Made by a program: the position numbers and the translations under genes. Shown here one piece after another: positions 1 through 11,346 of a stretch of DNA of 64,000 nt (its first letter is position 1; each line of letters opens with the position of its first letter). This stretch comes from DATCLS01 sp036563805 (GTDB lineage Bacteria; Actinomycetota; Acidimicrobiia; Acidimicrobiales; VFJN01): the NCBI GenBank assembly GCA_036563805.1, contig DATCLS010000015.1, forward strand, positions 41,114-105,113. The letters run 5' to 3'. The notes beneath the pieces were generated by a model that was given only the letters and a program-made list of their open reading frames with translations, was not told the DNA's origin and did not search any database.

Positions 1-1
1 C

Positions 2-529
2 ACCCCGCTGCGCCTGGCCGGCGGCGAGCGTGTCGGCGTGATCCGGGGCTTCGTCGGCTTCGAGCCGGATGGCTCGTTCGCCCCGGCGCCGGCCCCCGAG
101 GGCCGCGTCACCGTGACCGGGCTGGTCATGGACCCCGACCGGCTCGGCCGCACCGCCGGCCGCGACCTCGAGCCGCTGCTGGGCGCCGACGGCGTGCTGC
201 CGGCGGTGGTGCAGGCCGAGACCTCCGACCCGGCGGAGCCGGCCGACGCCCTCCGGCCGCTGCCCGCTCTCGAGCTCAGCGAGGGCCCGCACCTCAGCTA
301 CGCGGTCCAGTGGTTCGTGTTCTCGACGATCGGCGTCGTCGGCTACCCGCTGGTGCTGCGGCGCGTCGTCGCCCGCCGGGGCAAGGAGGTCGACGACGCC
401 GGCGACGCCCCCGGCGGGGACGGCACCGGCGGCGGGGACGCCACGGCCGGGAACGACACGGCCGGTGCGGCGGGCGCCTCCGACGACCTCGACCGCGAGC
501 TGGAGGAGCTGCTCCGCAAGGGCAGCTGA
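2..529 (+). CDS. SURF1 family cytochrome oxidase assembly protein, 3' part
   Basis: The reading frame is open from base 2, so the gene begins before the window and only the C-terminal ~175 residues are present. The visible part ends in the SURF1 hallmark: a conserved HLSYAVQWFVFS stretch leading into the second transmembrane helix and a basic VLRR anchor. A charged, Gly/Asp-rich cytoplasmic tail of about 45 residues follows. SURF1 proteins are inner-membrane factors that help insert heme into subunit I of heme-copper oxidases. Neighbouring oxidase genes, if any, lie outside the window. The family call rests on the C-terminal motif; the N-terminal helix cannot be checked. Confidence 0.8.
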   Translation, partial: TPLRLAGGERVGVIRGFVGFEPDGSFAPAPAPEGRVTVTGLVMDPDRLGRTAGRDLEPLLGADGVLPAVVQAETSDPAEPADALRPLPALELSEGPHLSYAVQWFVFSTIGVVGYPLVLRRVVARRGKEVDDAGDAPGGDGTGGGDATAGNDTAGAAGASDDLDRELEELLRKGS

Positions 530-602
530 CGCCGGCGGCGACCCGCGCCACGCCACGGCGCGTCACCGACCGGTACGGGGCGTCGTTGCGCCCGGGAGGG
601 CC

Positions 603-608
603 TAGGCT
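603..608 (+). promoter_or_regulatory. -10 hexamer TAGGCT, leaderless promoter
   Basis: TAGGCT lies 7 nt before the GTG of the ATP-grasp gene, so the transcript would begin at or near the start codon. No Shine-Dalgarno sequence precedes the start. Confidence 0.55.
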
Positions 609-615
609 GGCGACG

Positions 616-1503
616 GTGACCACTGTGCGTGGCGGACGCTCCCCCCGAATCGCCCTCGCCTCGTGCGCCGACCTGCCCCAGGGCGCCGGTGGCGAGTCAG
701 AGCTGCCGGCCCTCCTCGCCGCCCGCGGGGCCGAGGTCGTCTGGGCCGTCTGGGACGACCCGACCGTCGACTGGGCGGTGTTCGACCTGATCGTCGTGCG
801 GTCGACCTGGGACTACCCCCACCGGCTGGACGCCTTCCGGGCCTGGGTCCAGATGGCGGCCATGAGCGCCGAGCTGGTCAACCCGCCCCGGCTCGTCCTC
901 GCCAACCTCCACAAGGGCTACCTCGCCGACCTCGGCGAGGACGCCGTACCCACCGTGGTGGTCCCGGCGGGCATGACCGTCGACATCACCGCCCTCGGCT
1001 GGCCTTCCGTGGTCGTGAAGCCGGCCGTGGCGGTGGACGGCGACGGCGCCGTGCGCCACGCCGTGCAGGAGGACCTCGACGCGCTCACGCTCGACCCCGC
1101 CGGCCCGGTCGACGCCGTCGTCCAGCCCTACATCGAGGCGGTCGAGCGCGAGGGCGAGGTGTCGGTCGTGTGTTTCGACGGCGAGCCGAGCCACGCGGTG
1201 CGGAAGAAGCCCGCGATGGGGGAGTTCCGGGTCCAGGAGCACCGGGGCGGCACGGCCGAGGCCGTGCGTCTCCACCCCGACCACGTGGACGTGGCCCGGC
1301 GGGTGCTGGCCCGGCTCCCGATGGTGCCGGCCTACGCCCGCATCGACCTCCTGCCCGACGGCGACCGCCTGCTGGTGGGCGAGCTCGAGCTGGTCGAGCC
1401 CTACCTCTACCTCGAGCTGGCGCCCGACGCCGGGCCCCGCTTCGCCGACACGCTCGTCGAGCGGGCCCGCGGCGCCCTCAGGGGCGGCGCCCGGGCCTGG
1501 TAG
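616..1503 (+). CDS. ATP-grasp domain protein (RimK/glutathione-synthetase-like)
   Basis: A 295-residue protein with ATP-grasp fold features. An N-terminal pre-ATP-grasp segment contains VVRSTWDYP. A central lysine segment (VVVKPAV) would bind ATP, followed by VVQPYIEAVEREGEVSVVCF. C-terminal acidic residues in ARIDLLP and LVGELELVEP would bind metal. These features resemble the group that includes DcsG-type ligases and other actinobacterial ATP-grasp proteins joining a carboxylate to an amine. The GTG at 616 is chosen because TAGGCT lies 7 nt upstream; the open frame extends further 5' but as compositional shadow. The substrate is unknown and no biosynthetic partner is adjacent. Confidence 0.75.
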   Translation: MTTVRGGRSPRIALASCADLPQGAGGESELPALLAARGAEVVWAVWDDPTVDWAVFDLIVVRSTWDYPHRLDAFRAWVQMAAMSAELVNPPRLVLANLHKGYLADLGEDAVPTVVVPAGMTVDITALGWPSVVVKPAVAVDGDGAVRHAVQEDLDALTLDPAGPVDAVVQPYIEAVEREGEVSVVCFDGEPSHAVRKKPAMGEFRVQEHRGGTAEAVRLHPDHVDVARRVLARLPMVPAYARIDLLPDGDRLLVGELELVEPYLYLELAPDAGPRFADTLVERARGALRGGARAW

Positions 1504-1542
1504 AGGCACGGATCGCCGGCGGGAGCGGCGCGGGTGCGCTGG

Positions 1543-1548
1543 TACCCT
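1543..1548 (+). promoter_or_regulatory. -10 hexamer TACCCT, leaderless promoter
   Basis: TACCCT sits 8 nt before the ATG at 1557 and there is no ribosome-binding site, consistent with a leaderless transcript. It may drive the run 1557-5568. Confidence 0.6.
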
Positions 1549-1556
1549 GCCGGACG

Positions 1557-2192
1557 ATGTCCGTTCGCTCCGCACCCCGCCTGCTGGTCATGCACGGCCT
1601 GCGGCTGAAGGGCGTCGCCTCGGCCGAGGCCGTGGCCGACGCCGCGGGCCTGCCCGAGGGCGAGGTGCGCGCACTGCTCGACGGGCTGGCGAGCGACGGG
1701 CTGGCTGAGGAGCGGGGCGGCCTCCTGCCCGGGTGGACGCTCACGCCGGCGGGGCGCGCCGCCCACGAGCGGCTCCTGGCCCGCGAGGCCGAGGCCAACG
1801 CGGTCCGGGCCCGCATCGAGGGGGCGTACGGGCGCTTCCGCGAGCTCAACCCCGCGGTCCTCGACGTGTGCAGCCGGTGGCAGGTGCGCGAGGTCGACGG
1901 CCGGCCGGTCCGCAACGACCACTGTGACCCGGCCTACGACGCGGCCGTGGTCCGCGACCTGGCGGCCATCCACCGCGACACCGAGCCGGTGTGCGAGCGT
2001 CTGGCCAGCGCCCTCGACCGGTACCGGCCGTACGGCCGCCGGCTCGACCACGCCCTCGAGCGGGTGCGGGCCGGCGACACCGACTACATCGCCAAGCCGC
2101 TGATCCCCAGCTATCACACCGTGTGGTTCGAGCTCCATCAGGACCTGCTCACCACGCTCGGCATCGACCGGTCCGCCGAGGCCGCCCCGTGA
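1557..2192 (+). CDS. Putative winged-helix protein of unknown function
   Basis: A 211-residue soluble protein. Residues ~5-70 look like a MarR/DeoR-type winged helix (helix-turn-helix around GVASAEAVADAAGLPEGEV, then a wing ending in LTPAGRAAHERLL). The remaining ~140 residues are charged and helical, with a conserved-looking C-terminus (IPSYHTVWFELHQDLL). I do not recognise a named family. It ends 19 bp before dapA and may be co-transcribed with dapA-rnj-mutM. A role as a local regulator is only a guess; the C-terminal half is much larger than in MarR proteins. Confidence 0.65.
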   Translation: MSVRSAPRLLVMHGLRLKGVASAEAVADAAGLPEGEVRALLDGLASDGLAEERGGLLPGWTLTPAGRAAHERLLAREAEANAVRARIEGAYGRFRELNPAVLDVCSRWQVREVDGRPVRNDHCDPAYDAAVVRDLAAIHRDTEPVCERLASALDRYRPYGRRLDHALERVRAGDTDYIAKPLIPSYHTVWFELHQDLLTTLGIDRSAEAAP

Positions 2193-2211
2193 ACCGATCC
2201 CGAGGAGACGC

Positions 2212-3108
2212 ATGATGGGCAACGCCCGGTTCGGCAAGGTCGTCACCGCCATGGTCACGCCGTTCCGCGACGACGGCGCGCTCGACGTCGATGGCGCCGT
2301 CGAGCTGGCCCGCTGGCTGGTCGACCACGGCAACGACGGCCTCGTCCTGACCGGCACGACCGGCGAGGGGCCGACCGTCGACGACGACGAGAAGGTGACG
2401 CTGTGGCGGGCCGTGCGCGAGGCGGTCGACGTCCCGCTCGTGGCCGGCACCGGCAGCTACGACACCCGCCACACCGTGCACCTCACCGAACGGGCCGCCG
2501 AGTGCGGCGTCGACGGGGCCCTGGTCGTGACGCCGTACTACAACCGGCCGTCGCAGGCCGGCCTCGAGGCCCACTTCCGGGCCGTGGCCGCCGCCACCGA
2601 CCTGCCGATCCTCATCTACGACATCCCGGTCCGCACCGGCCGCAAGGTGGCCACCGACGTGCTGATCCGGCTGGGCAACGAGGTCCCCACGATCGTCGGC
2701 GTCAAGGACGCCGCCGGCAACCCCGGCCAGACGGCGAGCGTGATCGCGTCCACCCCCGACGACTTCGCCGTCTACTCGGGTGACGACGCCCAGACGCTGC
2801 CGCTCCTGGCGGTCGGCGCCGTGGGCGTGATCGGCGTGGCCACCCACTGGCTGGGCTCGACCATGGCCGAGGCGATCGCCGCCTTCGAGAAGGGCGACCT
2901 CCGGACCGCCCGCGAGCTCAACGCCCGCATGCTGCCGTCGTTCGCGTTCGAGACCGGCGACGCCTGCCCCAACCCCGGCCCCACCAAGGCCATGCTGGCC
3001 GAGCTGGGCCTGCCGGGCGGCGAGTGCCGCCCCCCGATGGGGCCCATCCCCGACGCGGTGCGGGCCGAGGCGCGGACCATCGCCGGCGAGCTGGGCCTGG
3101 CGCGGTGA
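2212..3108 (+). CDS. dapA: 4-hydroxy-tetrahydrodipicolinate synthase
   Basis: Condenses pyruvate with aspartate semialdehyde, the first committed step to diaminopimelate and lysine. The 298-residue TIM barrel has the TGTTGEGPT signature (residues 47-55), Tyr110 in YYNRP, Tyr136 in YDIPVRTG and the Schiff-base Lys165 in VGVKDAAGN. Length is normal. ATG ATG at 2212 follows the Shine-Dalgarno GAGGAG. The stop overlaps the GTG of the RNase J gene by four bases, so the two are translationally coupled, as in many actinobacteria. Other dap genes lie 30-35 kb away (dapF, dapC, dapD, dapE). Confidence 0.97.
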   Translation: MMGNARFGKVVTAMVTPFRDDGALDVDGAVELARWLVDHGNDGLVLTGTTGEGPTVDDDEKVTLWRAVREAVDVPLVAGTGSYDTRHTVHLTERAAECGVDGALVVTPYYNRPSQAGLEAHFRAVAAATDLPILIYDIPVRTGRKVATDVLIRLGNEVPTIVGVKDAAGNPGQTASVIASTPDDFAVYSGDDAQTLPLLAVGAVGVIGVATHWLGSTMAEAIAAFEKGDLRTARELNARMLPSFAFETGDACPNPGPTKAMLAELGLPGGECRPPMGPIPDAVRAEARTIAGELGLAR

Positions 3109-4763
3109 AACCCGTACGCATCACGTTCCTCGGCGGCCTGGGCGAGATCGGGCGCAACTGCGCCTGCATCGAGGTCGAGGGGCGCATCCTGCTCCTCGAC
3201 GTCGGGCTCATGTTCCCCGACCTCGACATGCTGGGCGTCGACCTGGTCCTGCCCGACTTCACCTACCTGCGCGAGAACGCGGAGCGGGTCGACGGGGCGA
3301 TCATCACCCACGGCCACGAGGACCACATGGGGGGCCTCAGCTACCTGCTGCGCGAGCTGTCGTTCCCGATCTACGGCTCGGCGCTGACGCTGGGGCTGGC
3401 CCGCAACCGCATCGAGGAAGCCGGCCTGCTCGACCGTACCGAGCTGATCCCGGTGGCCGACGGCGAGCGCCGGCGGATCGGGCCGTGCGAGGTCGAGTTC
3501 ATCCCGGTCACCCACTCGGTGCCCCACGGGTTCGCCACCGCCTTCCACACCCCGCAGGGCACGATCCTGCACTCGGGCGACTTCAAGCTCGACCTCACCC
3601 CGGTCGACGGCCGGCTCACCGACCTGGGCCGCATCGGGGCGCTGGCGTCGGGCGACGGCATCCGGGTCCTGCTGTCCGACTCCACGAACGCCGACGAGCC
3701 GGGGCACGCCCGCAGCGAGACGTCGGTCGGCCAGGTCCTCTACAACCTGTTCCACGCCCACGAGGGGCGGCGGATCGTCATCGCCTGCTTCGCCAGCCAC
3801 ATCCACCGGGTGCAGCAGATCGTGGACGCCGCCCTCGCGTTCGGCCGCAAGGTGGCGACGCTGGGCATGTCGATGAAGAAGAACGTGCGGCTGGCCCGTG
3901 AGATGGGCCTGCTGCGCATCCCCGACCACGCGCTGGTCGACATCGACGAGGTGGGCGACCTGCCGCCCGGCCAGGTGTGCGTGATCTCGACCGGGAGCCA
4001 GGGCGAGCCCATGTCGGCCCTGGCGCTCATGGCCACCCGCAACAACCGGTGGCTCGACATCGGGCCCGACGACACGGTGATCCTGTCGTCGCACCCGATC
4101 CCCGGCAACGAGATGAACGTCTCGAAGGTGATCGACGGCCTGGTCCGGCTCGGTGCCGAGGTCGTGCACTCCGGCATCGAGGACGTGCACGCCTCCGGGC
4201 ACGCCAAGCAGGAGGAGCTGAAGACCCTGCTGTCGATCGTGCAGCCCGACTGGTTCGTGCCGGTCCACGGCGAGTACCGGCACCTGGTCGCCCACGCCAA
4301 GCTGGCCCGGTCCATGGGCGTGCCCACCGACCGCGTGCTGGTGTGCACCGACGGCGACCAGCTCACCCTCGACCGCGACGGCCTCCGCCGCACCGGCGAC
4401 GTGCCGGCCGGCTACCTGTACGTCGACGGCATCGTCGGCGACGTCGGCCACGGGGTGCTGCGCGACCGGCGGGTGCTGGCCGACGAGGGCGTCGTCGTCG
4501 TGGTGGTGACGCTCGACGTGAAGACCGGCGCCATCTTGACCGGGCCTGAGGTCATCACCCGGGGCTGGGTGTACGCGCCCGAGGCCGAGCCGCTGCTCAC
4601 CGAGTGCGCCGAGGAGGTGCGCCGGGCGGTCAAGGAGGCCTTCGCCGAGGGCGCCACGGACATCGACGCCCTCCAGCGGGTGGTGCGCAGGGCCGCCGGC
4701 CGGTTCGTGTCCGAGTCGACCAAGCGGCGGCCGATGATCGTGCCCGTGGTCATGGAGGCCTGA
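3105..4763 (+). CDS. rnj: Ribonuclease J
   Basis: A 552-residue metallo-beta-lactamase/beta-CASP nuclease that processes and degrades RNA with 5'-exonuclease and endonuclease activity. Visible motifs are HGHEDHMGG (zinc ligands), SGDFKLD, the beta-CASP segment LLSDSTNADEPG, CFASHIHRVQQI, and the C-terminal VHGEYRHL. The GTG at 3105 overlaps the dapA stop (GTGA), and the first residues match the usual N-terminus. Full length, no anomalies. mutM follows with its start codon 1 nt after the stop. Confidence 0.96.
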   Translation: MKPVRITFLGGLGEIGRNCACIEVEGRILLLDVGLMFPDLDMLGVDLVLPDFTYLRENAERVDGAIITHGHEDHMGGLSYLLRELSFPIYGSALTLGLARNRIEEAGLLDRTELIPVADGERRRIGPCEVEFIPVTHSVPHGFATAFHTPQGTILHSGDFKLDLTPVDGRLTDLGRIGALASGDGIRVLLSDSTNADEPGHARSETSVGQVLYNLFHAHEGRRIVIACFASHIHRVQQIVDAALAFGRKVATLGMSMKKNVRLAREMGLLRIPDHALVDIDEVGDLPPGQVCVISTGSQGEPMSALALMATRNNRWLDIGPDDTVILSSHPIPGNEMNVSKVIDGLVRLGAEVVHSGIEDVHASGHAKQEELKTLLSIVQPDWFVPVHGEYRHLVAHAKLARSMGVPTDRVLVCTDGDQLTLDRDGLRRTGDVPAGYLYVDGIVGDVGHGVLRDRRVLADEGVVVVVVTLDVKTGAILTGPEVITRGWVYAPEAEPLLTECAEEVRRAVKEAFAEGATDIDALQRVVRRAAGRFVSESTKRRPMIVPVVMEA

Positions 4764-4764
4764 C

Positions 4765-5568
4765 CTGCCCGAGCTGCCCGAGGTCGAGACGATCCGCCGC
4801 CAGCTCGAGCCGCTGGTGGTGGGGCGCAAGCTGGTCGAGGCCTGGGCGTTCCCGCACCCCAAGTTCGAGCCCGCGCTCGAGGCGGCGGGGGCGGCGGTCA
4901 CCGGCGTGTCCCGTCGGGGCAAGTACCTGCTCCTGGCGCTCGACGACGACCGCGACCTCGTCGTCCACCTGGGGATGACCGGCTCGCTCCAGGTCCGCCC
5001 GCCCGGGGAGGAAGGCGACGCCTACGTCCGGGCCGCCTGGACGCTCGACGCGCTCGGCGGCGACGTCCTCGAGTACCGCGACATCCGCCGGTTCGGCCGC
5101 CTGGCCGTGGCCGAGTCGGGCGTCTACCCGGGCACGCTCGGCGTCCAGGGCCCCGACGCCCTCGACCCCGACCTGACCGCCGAGGACCTGTGGCGGGCCC
5201 TCCGCCGCAGCCGGCGGGCGGTCAAGACCCAGCTGCTCAGCCAGCGCCCGCTGGCCGGGGTCGGCAACATCTACGCGGACGAGGCGCTGTGGCGGGCGGG
5301 GGTCCACCCGGCCCGGCGCACGGTCACCCGCCGGCAGGCGGCGGCCCTGCTCGACGCCGTGCGGGCGGTGCTCACCGAGGCCGTCGAGCACCGGGGGACG
5401 ACGCTGCGCGACTACCGGGCCGTCGACGGGCAGCCGGGCGCCAACCAGTTCCGGCTCGACTGCTACGGCCGGAGCGGCCAGCCCTGCCACCGGTGCGGCA
5501 CCGAGCTGCGGCGCACGGTGCTCGACGCCCGCACGACCACCTGGTGCCCGACCTGCCAGCGTCGCTGA
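4765..5568 (+). CDS. mutM: Formamidopyrimidine-DNA glycosylase, CTG start
   Basis: Removes oxidised purines (8-oxoG, FapyG) and nicks the abasic site. The 267-residue chain has the catalytic N-terminus P2-E3-L-P-E, Lys53 in RRGKY, the H2TH region VGNIYADEAL and a Cys4 zinc finger (CHRCG...CPTC) at the end. Proline must be residue 2, because it becomes the N-terminal nucleophile after Met removal; the only codon placed for this is CTG at 4765. There is no in-frame ATG, GTG or TTG just upstream. A good Shine-Dalgarno GGAGG at 4754-4758 lies 6 nt before it. The initiator therefore appears to be CTG. Confidence 0.93.
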   Translation: MPELPEVETIRRQLEPLVVGRKLVEAWAFPHPKFEPALEAAGAAVTGVSRRGKYLLLALDDDRDLVVHLGMTGSLQVRPPGEEGDAYVRAAWTLDALGGDVLEYRDIRRFGRLAVAESGVYPGTLGVQGPDALDPDLTAEDLWRALRRSRRAVKTQLLSQRPLAGVGNIYADEALWRAGVHPARRTVTRRQAAALLDAVRAVLTEAVEHRGTTLRDYRAVDGQPGANQFRLDCYGRSGQPCHRCGTELRRTVLDARTTTWCPTCQRR

Positions 5569-5584
5569 CCGCCCGGGGCGGCGC

Positions 5585-8422
5585 TCACGGCTCGAGTCCG
5601 AGCGCGGCGGCGACCGAGGGCAGCTCGGCGCGGCCGCTGATCCCGAGCTTGCGGTAGGCCCGGCCCAGCTGGTTGTCGACCGTGCGCACCGACACGTCCA
5701 AGCGCTCGGCGATCGCCCGGCTGGACAGCCCCTTGGCCGCCAGCACCGCCACCTCCCGCTCCCGCCGGGTCAGCTCGGCCGGGCCCCGGCCGCCGGGCGC
5801 CGTGAGCGCCGGGGTGCGGGCGCCCTCGCACCGGTCGCGCCACGCCTCGGCCCGGGCCTGGGACTCCCGGGCCCAGCTGGACGCCCCGGCCGCCCGGTGG
5901 GCCCGGGCGGCCCGCATGGCGGTCTCGGCCGCGTGGAGGTCCATGCCCAGGGCGGCGAACTCGTCGGCCACGGCGTCGAGCCGGGCGCCGTCGTTGGCGG
6001 CCGCGGCGTCGGCCAGCCGGCCGAGCGCGGCGGCCAGCGGGCCCTCGACCCGGGCCGCCACCGCCGCCAGCCGGTCGGCGACGCCGACCGAGCCCAGACG
6101 CAGGGCCACCTCGAGGAACAGCAGCTCGAAGCCGATGTGGCCGGCGGCGCGGGCGTCGTCGGCCCGGTCGATGGCCTGGCGGATGGCGCCGGTGACGTCG
6201 CCCTGGGCCGCCGTCACCCACAGCCGGGCCCGCTCCGCGTCGCGCCGGTAGCGCATGCTCTCCCGCCCGGTGGGCGGGTCCGCCAGGGTGGCGGCGGCCG
6301 CGTCGCCGTCGCCCAGCAGGGCCTCGGCCTCGGCCAGGGCGGCGAGGGCCCAGTGGTGGCGGCCGTGGGTGTCGGTGCGCTCCAGCGCCAGCACCGCCTC
6401 GCGCAGGTAGCGGCGGGCGGTGGCCGGGCGGCCGCGGGCCAGGGCGGTCCGCCCGTTGAGCAGCGACACGGCGCTGGCGGCCTGGTCGCGCCGGCGTTCC
6501 GGGTCGTCCATGGCCGCCTGGAGCACGGCCTCGACGTCGCAGGCCCGGCCCGACGTCAACAGCGCGGTGGCTCCGGCGGCCACGGCCCAGCCCCGGCCGT
6601 CGGGCACGTCCTCGGTGTGGGCGCAGGCCACCTCGAACAGGCGCCCGGCCAGGTCGATGGCCTGCTCGGTCCGGCCGGCGTGGATGAGCCAGGCCGAGGC
6701 CGGGGTCAGGGCCCGGAGGCGGACGACGTCGTCGCTCTCCTCGGCCAGCCGCAGCGCCAGCTCGCCGCCCTCCTGGATGGCGCCGGCGTGGCTGAGGACG
6801 CCGGCCAGGCCGGCGAGGACCGTGTCGCGGTGGACCGGGTCGCGGATCTCGGTGCCGGCGACGATGGCCCGGGCGTCGTCGAGGTGGTCGGGGTCGAGCC
6901 GGGTGGCGGCCAGGCGGGCCAGGGCGATCCGGGCCCGCTCGGCGTCGTCGGTGGCCAGCGCAGCCAGCGGGGCCAGCACGGCCTCGGCCTCCTCGAAACG
7001 CTGCTGGTCGGCGAGCGCCTCGCCCAGCGCCCGGTAGGCGGCCAGCAGCGTGCGGTCGCCCCGGACCGGCGGCGCCGGCGGGGCGGGCGGCTCGCGGCGG
7101 GGCCCGGAGTGGCGGAGCCCCAGCGCCGCCCGGACCAGGCGCTCGGCCAGCGCCGGGTCGTCGCGCCGGCGGGCGTCCTCGGCGGCCGCCACGAGCACGG
7201 CGGGGTCGAGATCGGCGTGGCCGCTCACCGACCACACGGCCAGGCGCAGGCGGTCGTCGGCGTCCAGCTCGTCGAGGTCCTTGAGCATGCCCTCGACCAG
7301 GCTGGCGTACAGGTCGGTCGTCTCCAGCGGCCCGAGCCGGGCCCGGATGCCGTCGGCGTAGAGCGGGTGCGAGAGGCGCACCACCGTCCGGCCGTCGATG
7401 ACCTCGACGGTGACCAGGCCCCGGTCGCGCAGGGCGGCGACGACCAGCGGCGAGGTGAGCCGCTCGGCCAGCTCGGCCGGGAGCGGCTCACCCAGAGCCA
7501 GCAGCCCGGCCAGGGTGTGCTCGTCGGGGCTCAGCTGGCCCAGCCGCTCGGCCACCAGGTCGTGCAGCCGGGGGCCGGTGAACGGGGCCGCGCTCCAGGT
7601 CCACACGCCGTGGTGGCGGGCGAGGGTGCCGGCCTCCAGGGCGTCGCGGCACAGCTCCCGCAGGAACAGCGGGTTTCCCTGCGTGGCCTCCCACAGGCGG
7701 TCGACGGTGGCCGACTCGACCTCGCCGCCCTCCAGGGCGCCGGCGAGCACGGCCGCCACGTCGTCGCGGCCCAGGTCGTCGAGCTCGAGGCGGGGCCAGC
7801 CCCGGCCCTCCAGCAGGCGGGCCACCGCCGGCGGGGGCGTGTCGTCGCTGCGCAGGGTGAGGACGAGGCGGACCTGGCCGGCGTCCACGACCTGGCTCAG
7901 CAGGCCGGCGGTCGCCTCGTCGAGCAGATGGACGTCGTCGACGCCGACCACCACCGGCGCGACGGCCGCCAGCTCGGCCACCGCTCGGTGGGCGGAGACC
8001 AGGGCGTCGGCCGCGTCGAGGGGCCGCGCCGGCGCGCTGCCGGCTCCGTCCCCGCCCGTGCTGTCGGTCCCGGGCGCCCCGCCGGTTTCGGGGGCCCCGC
8101 GGCCGGTTCCGGGCGCGCCGGTCGCCCCGGTGGCGTCGACGCCGGTCTCACCGGCCCCGGTGCGGCGCGCCGGGTGGCCGAGCAGCGGCGCCGCCGCCCA
8201 GAACGGGATCGTGGCCGCCGCCCGCGTGGCCACCAGGCGCACCACGGTGGCGCCTTCCGCCTCGAGCTCGGCCAGGATCTCGTCGGCCAGCCTCGTGCGC
8301 CCGACGCCCGGGCGTCCGGCCACCACGACGCCGCCCCCCGGCTCGGCCAGCGCCCCCCGGGCCGCAGCCAGCTCCGAACCCCGTCCCACCAACGGCCAGC
8401 TCGTCACCCCCACGACCGGCAT
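5585..8422 (-). CDS. Large ATP-binding LuxR-family regulator (LAL type)
   Basis: A 945-residue STAND-type regulator: N-terminal AAA/NB-ARC-like ATPase (residues ~10-300), long helical TPR-like middle (~350-860), and a C-terminal LuxR helix-turn-helix (LTRREREVAVLAAKGLSSRA, then VSVRTVDNQLGRAYRKLG). Such proteins sense a ligand and activate target promoters. The Walker A loop reads GRPGVGRT (residues 36-43), with Arg42 in place of the phosphate-binding Lys; Walker B (VVVGVDDVHLLDE) is intact. An inserted Gly/Thr/Pro-rich stretch (~residues 88-130) looks low-complexity. It faces mutM tail to tail with 16 bp between the stop codons. Targets are unknown; the start is the first ATG and is moderately certain. 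Confidence 0.85.
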   Translation of the reverse strand: MPVVGVTSWPLVGRGSELAAARGALAEPGGGVVVAGRPGVGRTRLADEILAELEAEGATVVRLVATRAAATIPFWAAAPLLGHPARRTGAGETGVDATGATGAPGTGRGAPETGGAPGTDSTGGDGAGSAPARPLDAADALVSAHRAVAELAAVAPVVVGVDDVHLLDEATAGLLSQVVDAGQVRLVLTLRSDDTPPPAVARLLEGRGWPRLELDDLGRDDVAAVLAGALEGGEVESATVDRLWEATQGNPLFLRELCRDALEAGTLARHHGVWTWSAAPFTGPRLHDLVAERLGQLSPDEHTLAGLLALGEPLPAELAERLTSPLVVAALRDRGLVTVEVIDGRTVVRLSHPLYADGIRARLGPLETTDLYASLVEGMLKDLDELDADDRLRLAVWSVSGHADLDPAVLVAAAEDARRRDDPALAERLVRAALGLRHSGPRREPPAPPAPPVRGDRTLLAAYRALGEALADQQRFEEAEAVLAPLAALATDDAERARIALARLAATRLDPDHLDDARAIVAGTEIRDPVHRDTVLAGLAGVLSHAGAIQEGGELALRLAEESDDVVRLRALTPASAWLIHAGRTEQAIDLAGRLFEVACAHTEDVPDGRGWAVAAGATALLTSGRACDVEAVLQAAMDDPERRRDQAASAVSLLNGRTALARGRPATARRYLREAVLALERTDTHGRHHWALAALAEAEALLGDGDAAAATLADPPTGRESMRYRRDAERARLWVTAAQGDVTGAIRQAIDRADDARAAGHIGFELLFLEVALRLGSVGVADRLAAVAARVEGPLAAALGRLADAAAANDGARLDAVADEFAALGMDLHAAETAMRAARAHRAAGASSWARESQARAEAWRDRCEGARTPALTAPGGRGPAELTRREREVAVLAAKGLSSRAIAERLDVSVRTVDNQLGRAYRKLGISGRAELPSVAAALGLEP

Positions 8423-8527
8423 CGTAAGGCCCGGCCATTACCCTCCCACCAGCGGGGGATCAGCCCGGCATCGCCGGCGCATCATCGGCTGTGCTGGTGA
8501 TCCGCATGTGGGTGGTGTGGCCATTGA

Positions 8528-8533
8528 TAGCCT
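8528..8533 (+). promoter_or_regulatory. -10 hexamer TAGCCT upstream of ftsK
   Basis: TAGCCT is 10 nt before the GTG at 8544. An alternative in-frame GTG at 8535 lies too close to be transcribed from this element, so the hexamer favours 8544. Confidence 0.5.
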
Positions 8534-8543
8534 TGTGGCCATT

Positions 8544-11087
<2,544 letters not shown>

Positions 11088-11333
11088 CCGCCCGCGCCAT
11101 CGGCCCGCTTCGACGCCCAACTGGGGGGTGCGCTCGGTGCCCGACACGTTCCAGGGCCGCCATCGTCGTGGCCGTCGCCGTGGTGCCCGGGGCGCCGCGA
11201 CGTCGCGAGCGCGGCGGCTGCCGACCGACGCCCGGGGGCTGCGGCTGCGGCGGACGCCGGGCCGACGCCGTGTACTCCCGGAGGATGACAGGGGATCACC
11301 GCCCGGGTTGATGACGCGAAAGCGGTCGTTCCG

Positions 11334-11339
11334 TACCGT
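11334..11339 (+). promoter_or_regulatory. -10 hexamer TACCGT, leaderless promoter
   Basis: TACCGT lies 7 nt before the ATG at 11347. The 259 bp between ftsK and this gene hold nothing else I can recognise. Confidence 0.55.
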
Positions 11340-11346
11340 CACGGCC

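Noticed and set aside
2772..4922. A 716-codon minus-strand frame over rnj
   Set aside because: Mirror frame of RNase J with no recognisable motif.
5897..8500. An 867-codon plus-strand frame opposite the LuxR-type regulator
   Set aside because: Antisense frame with Gly/Arg/Gln-rich content and no domain.
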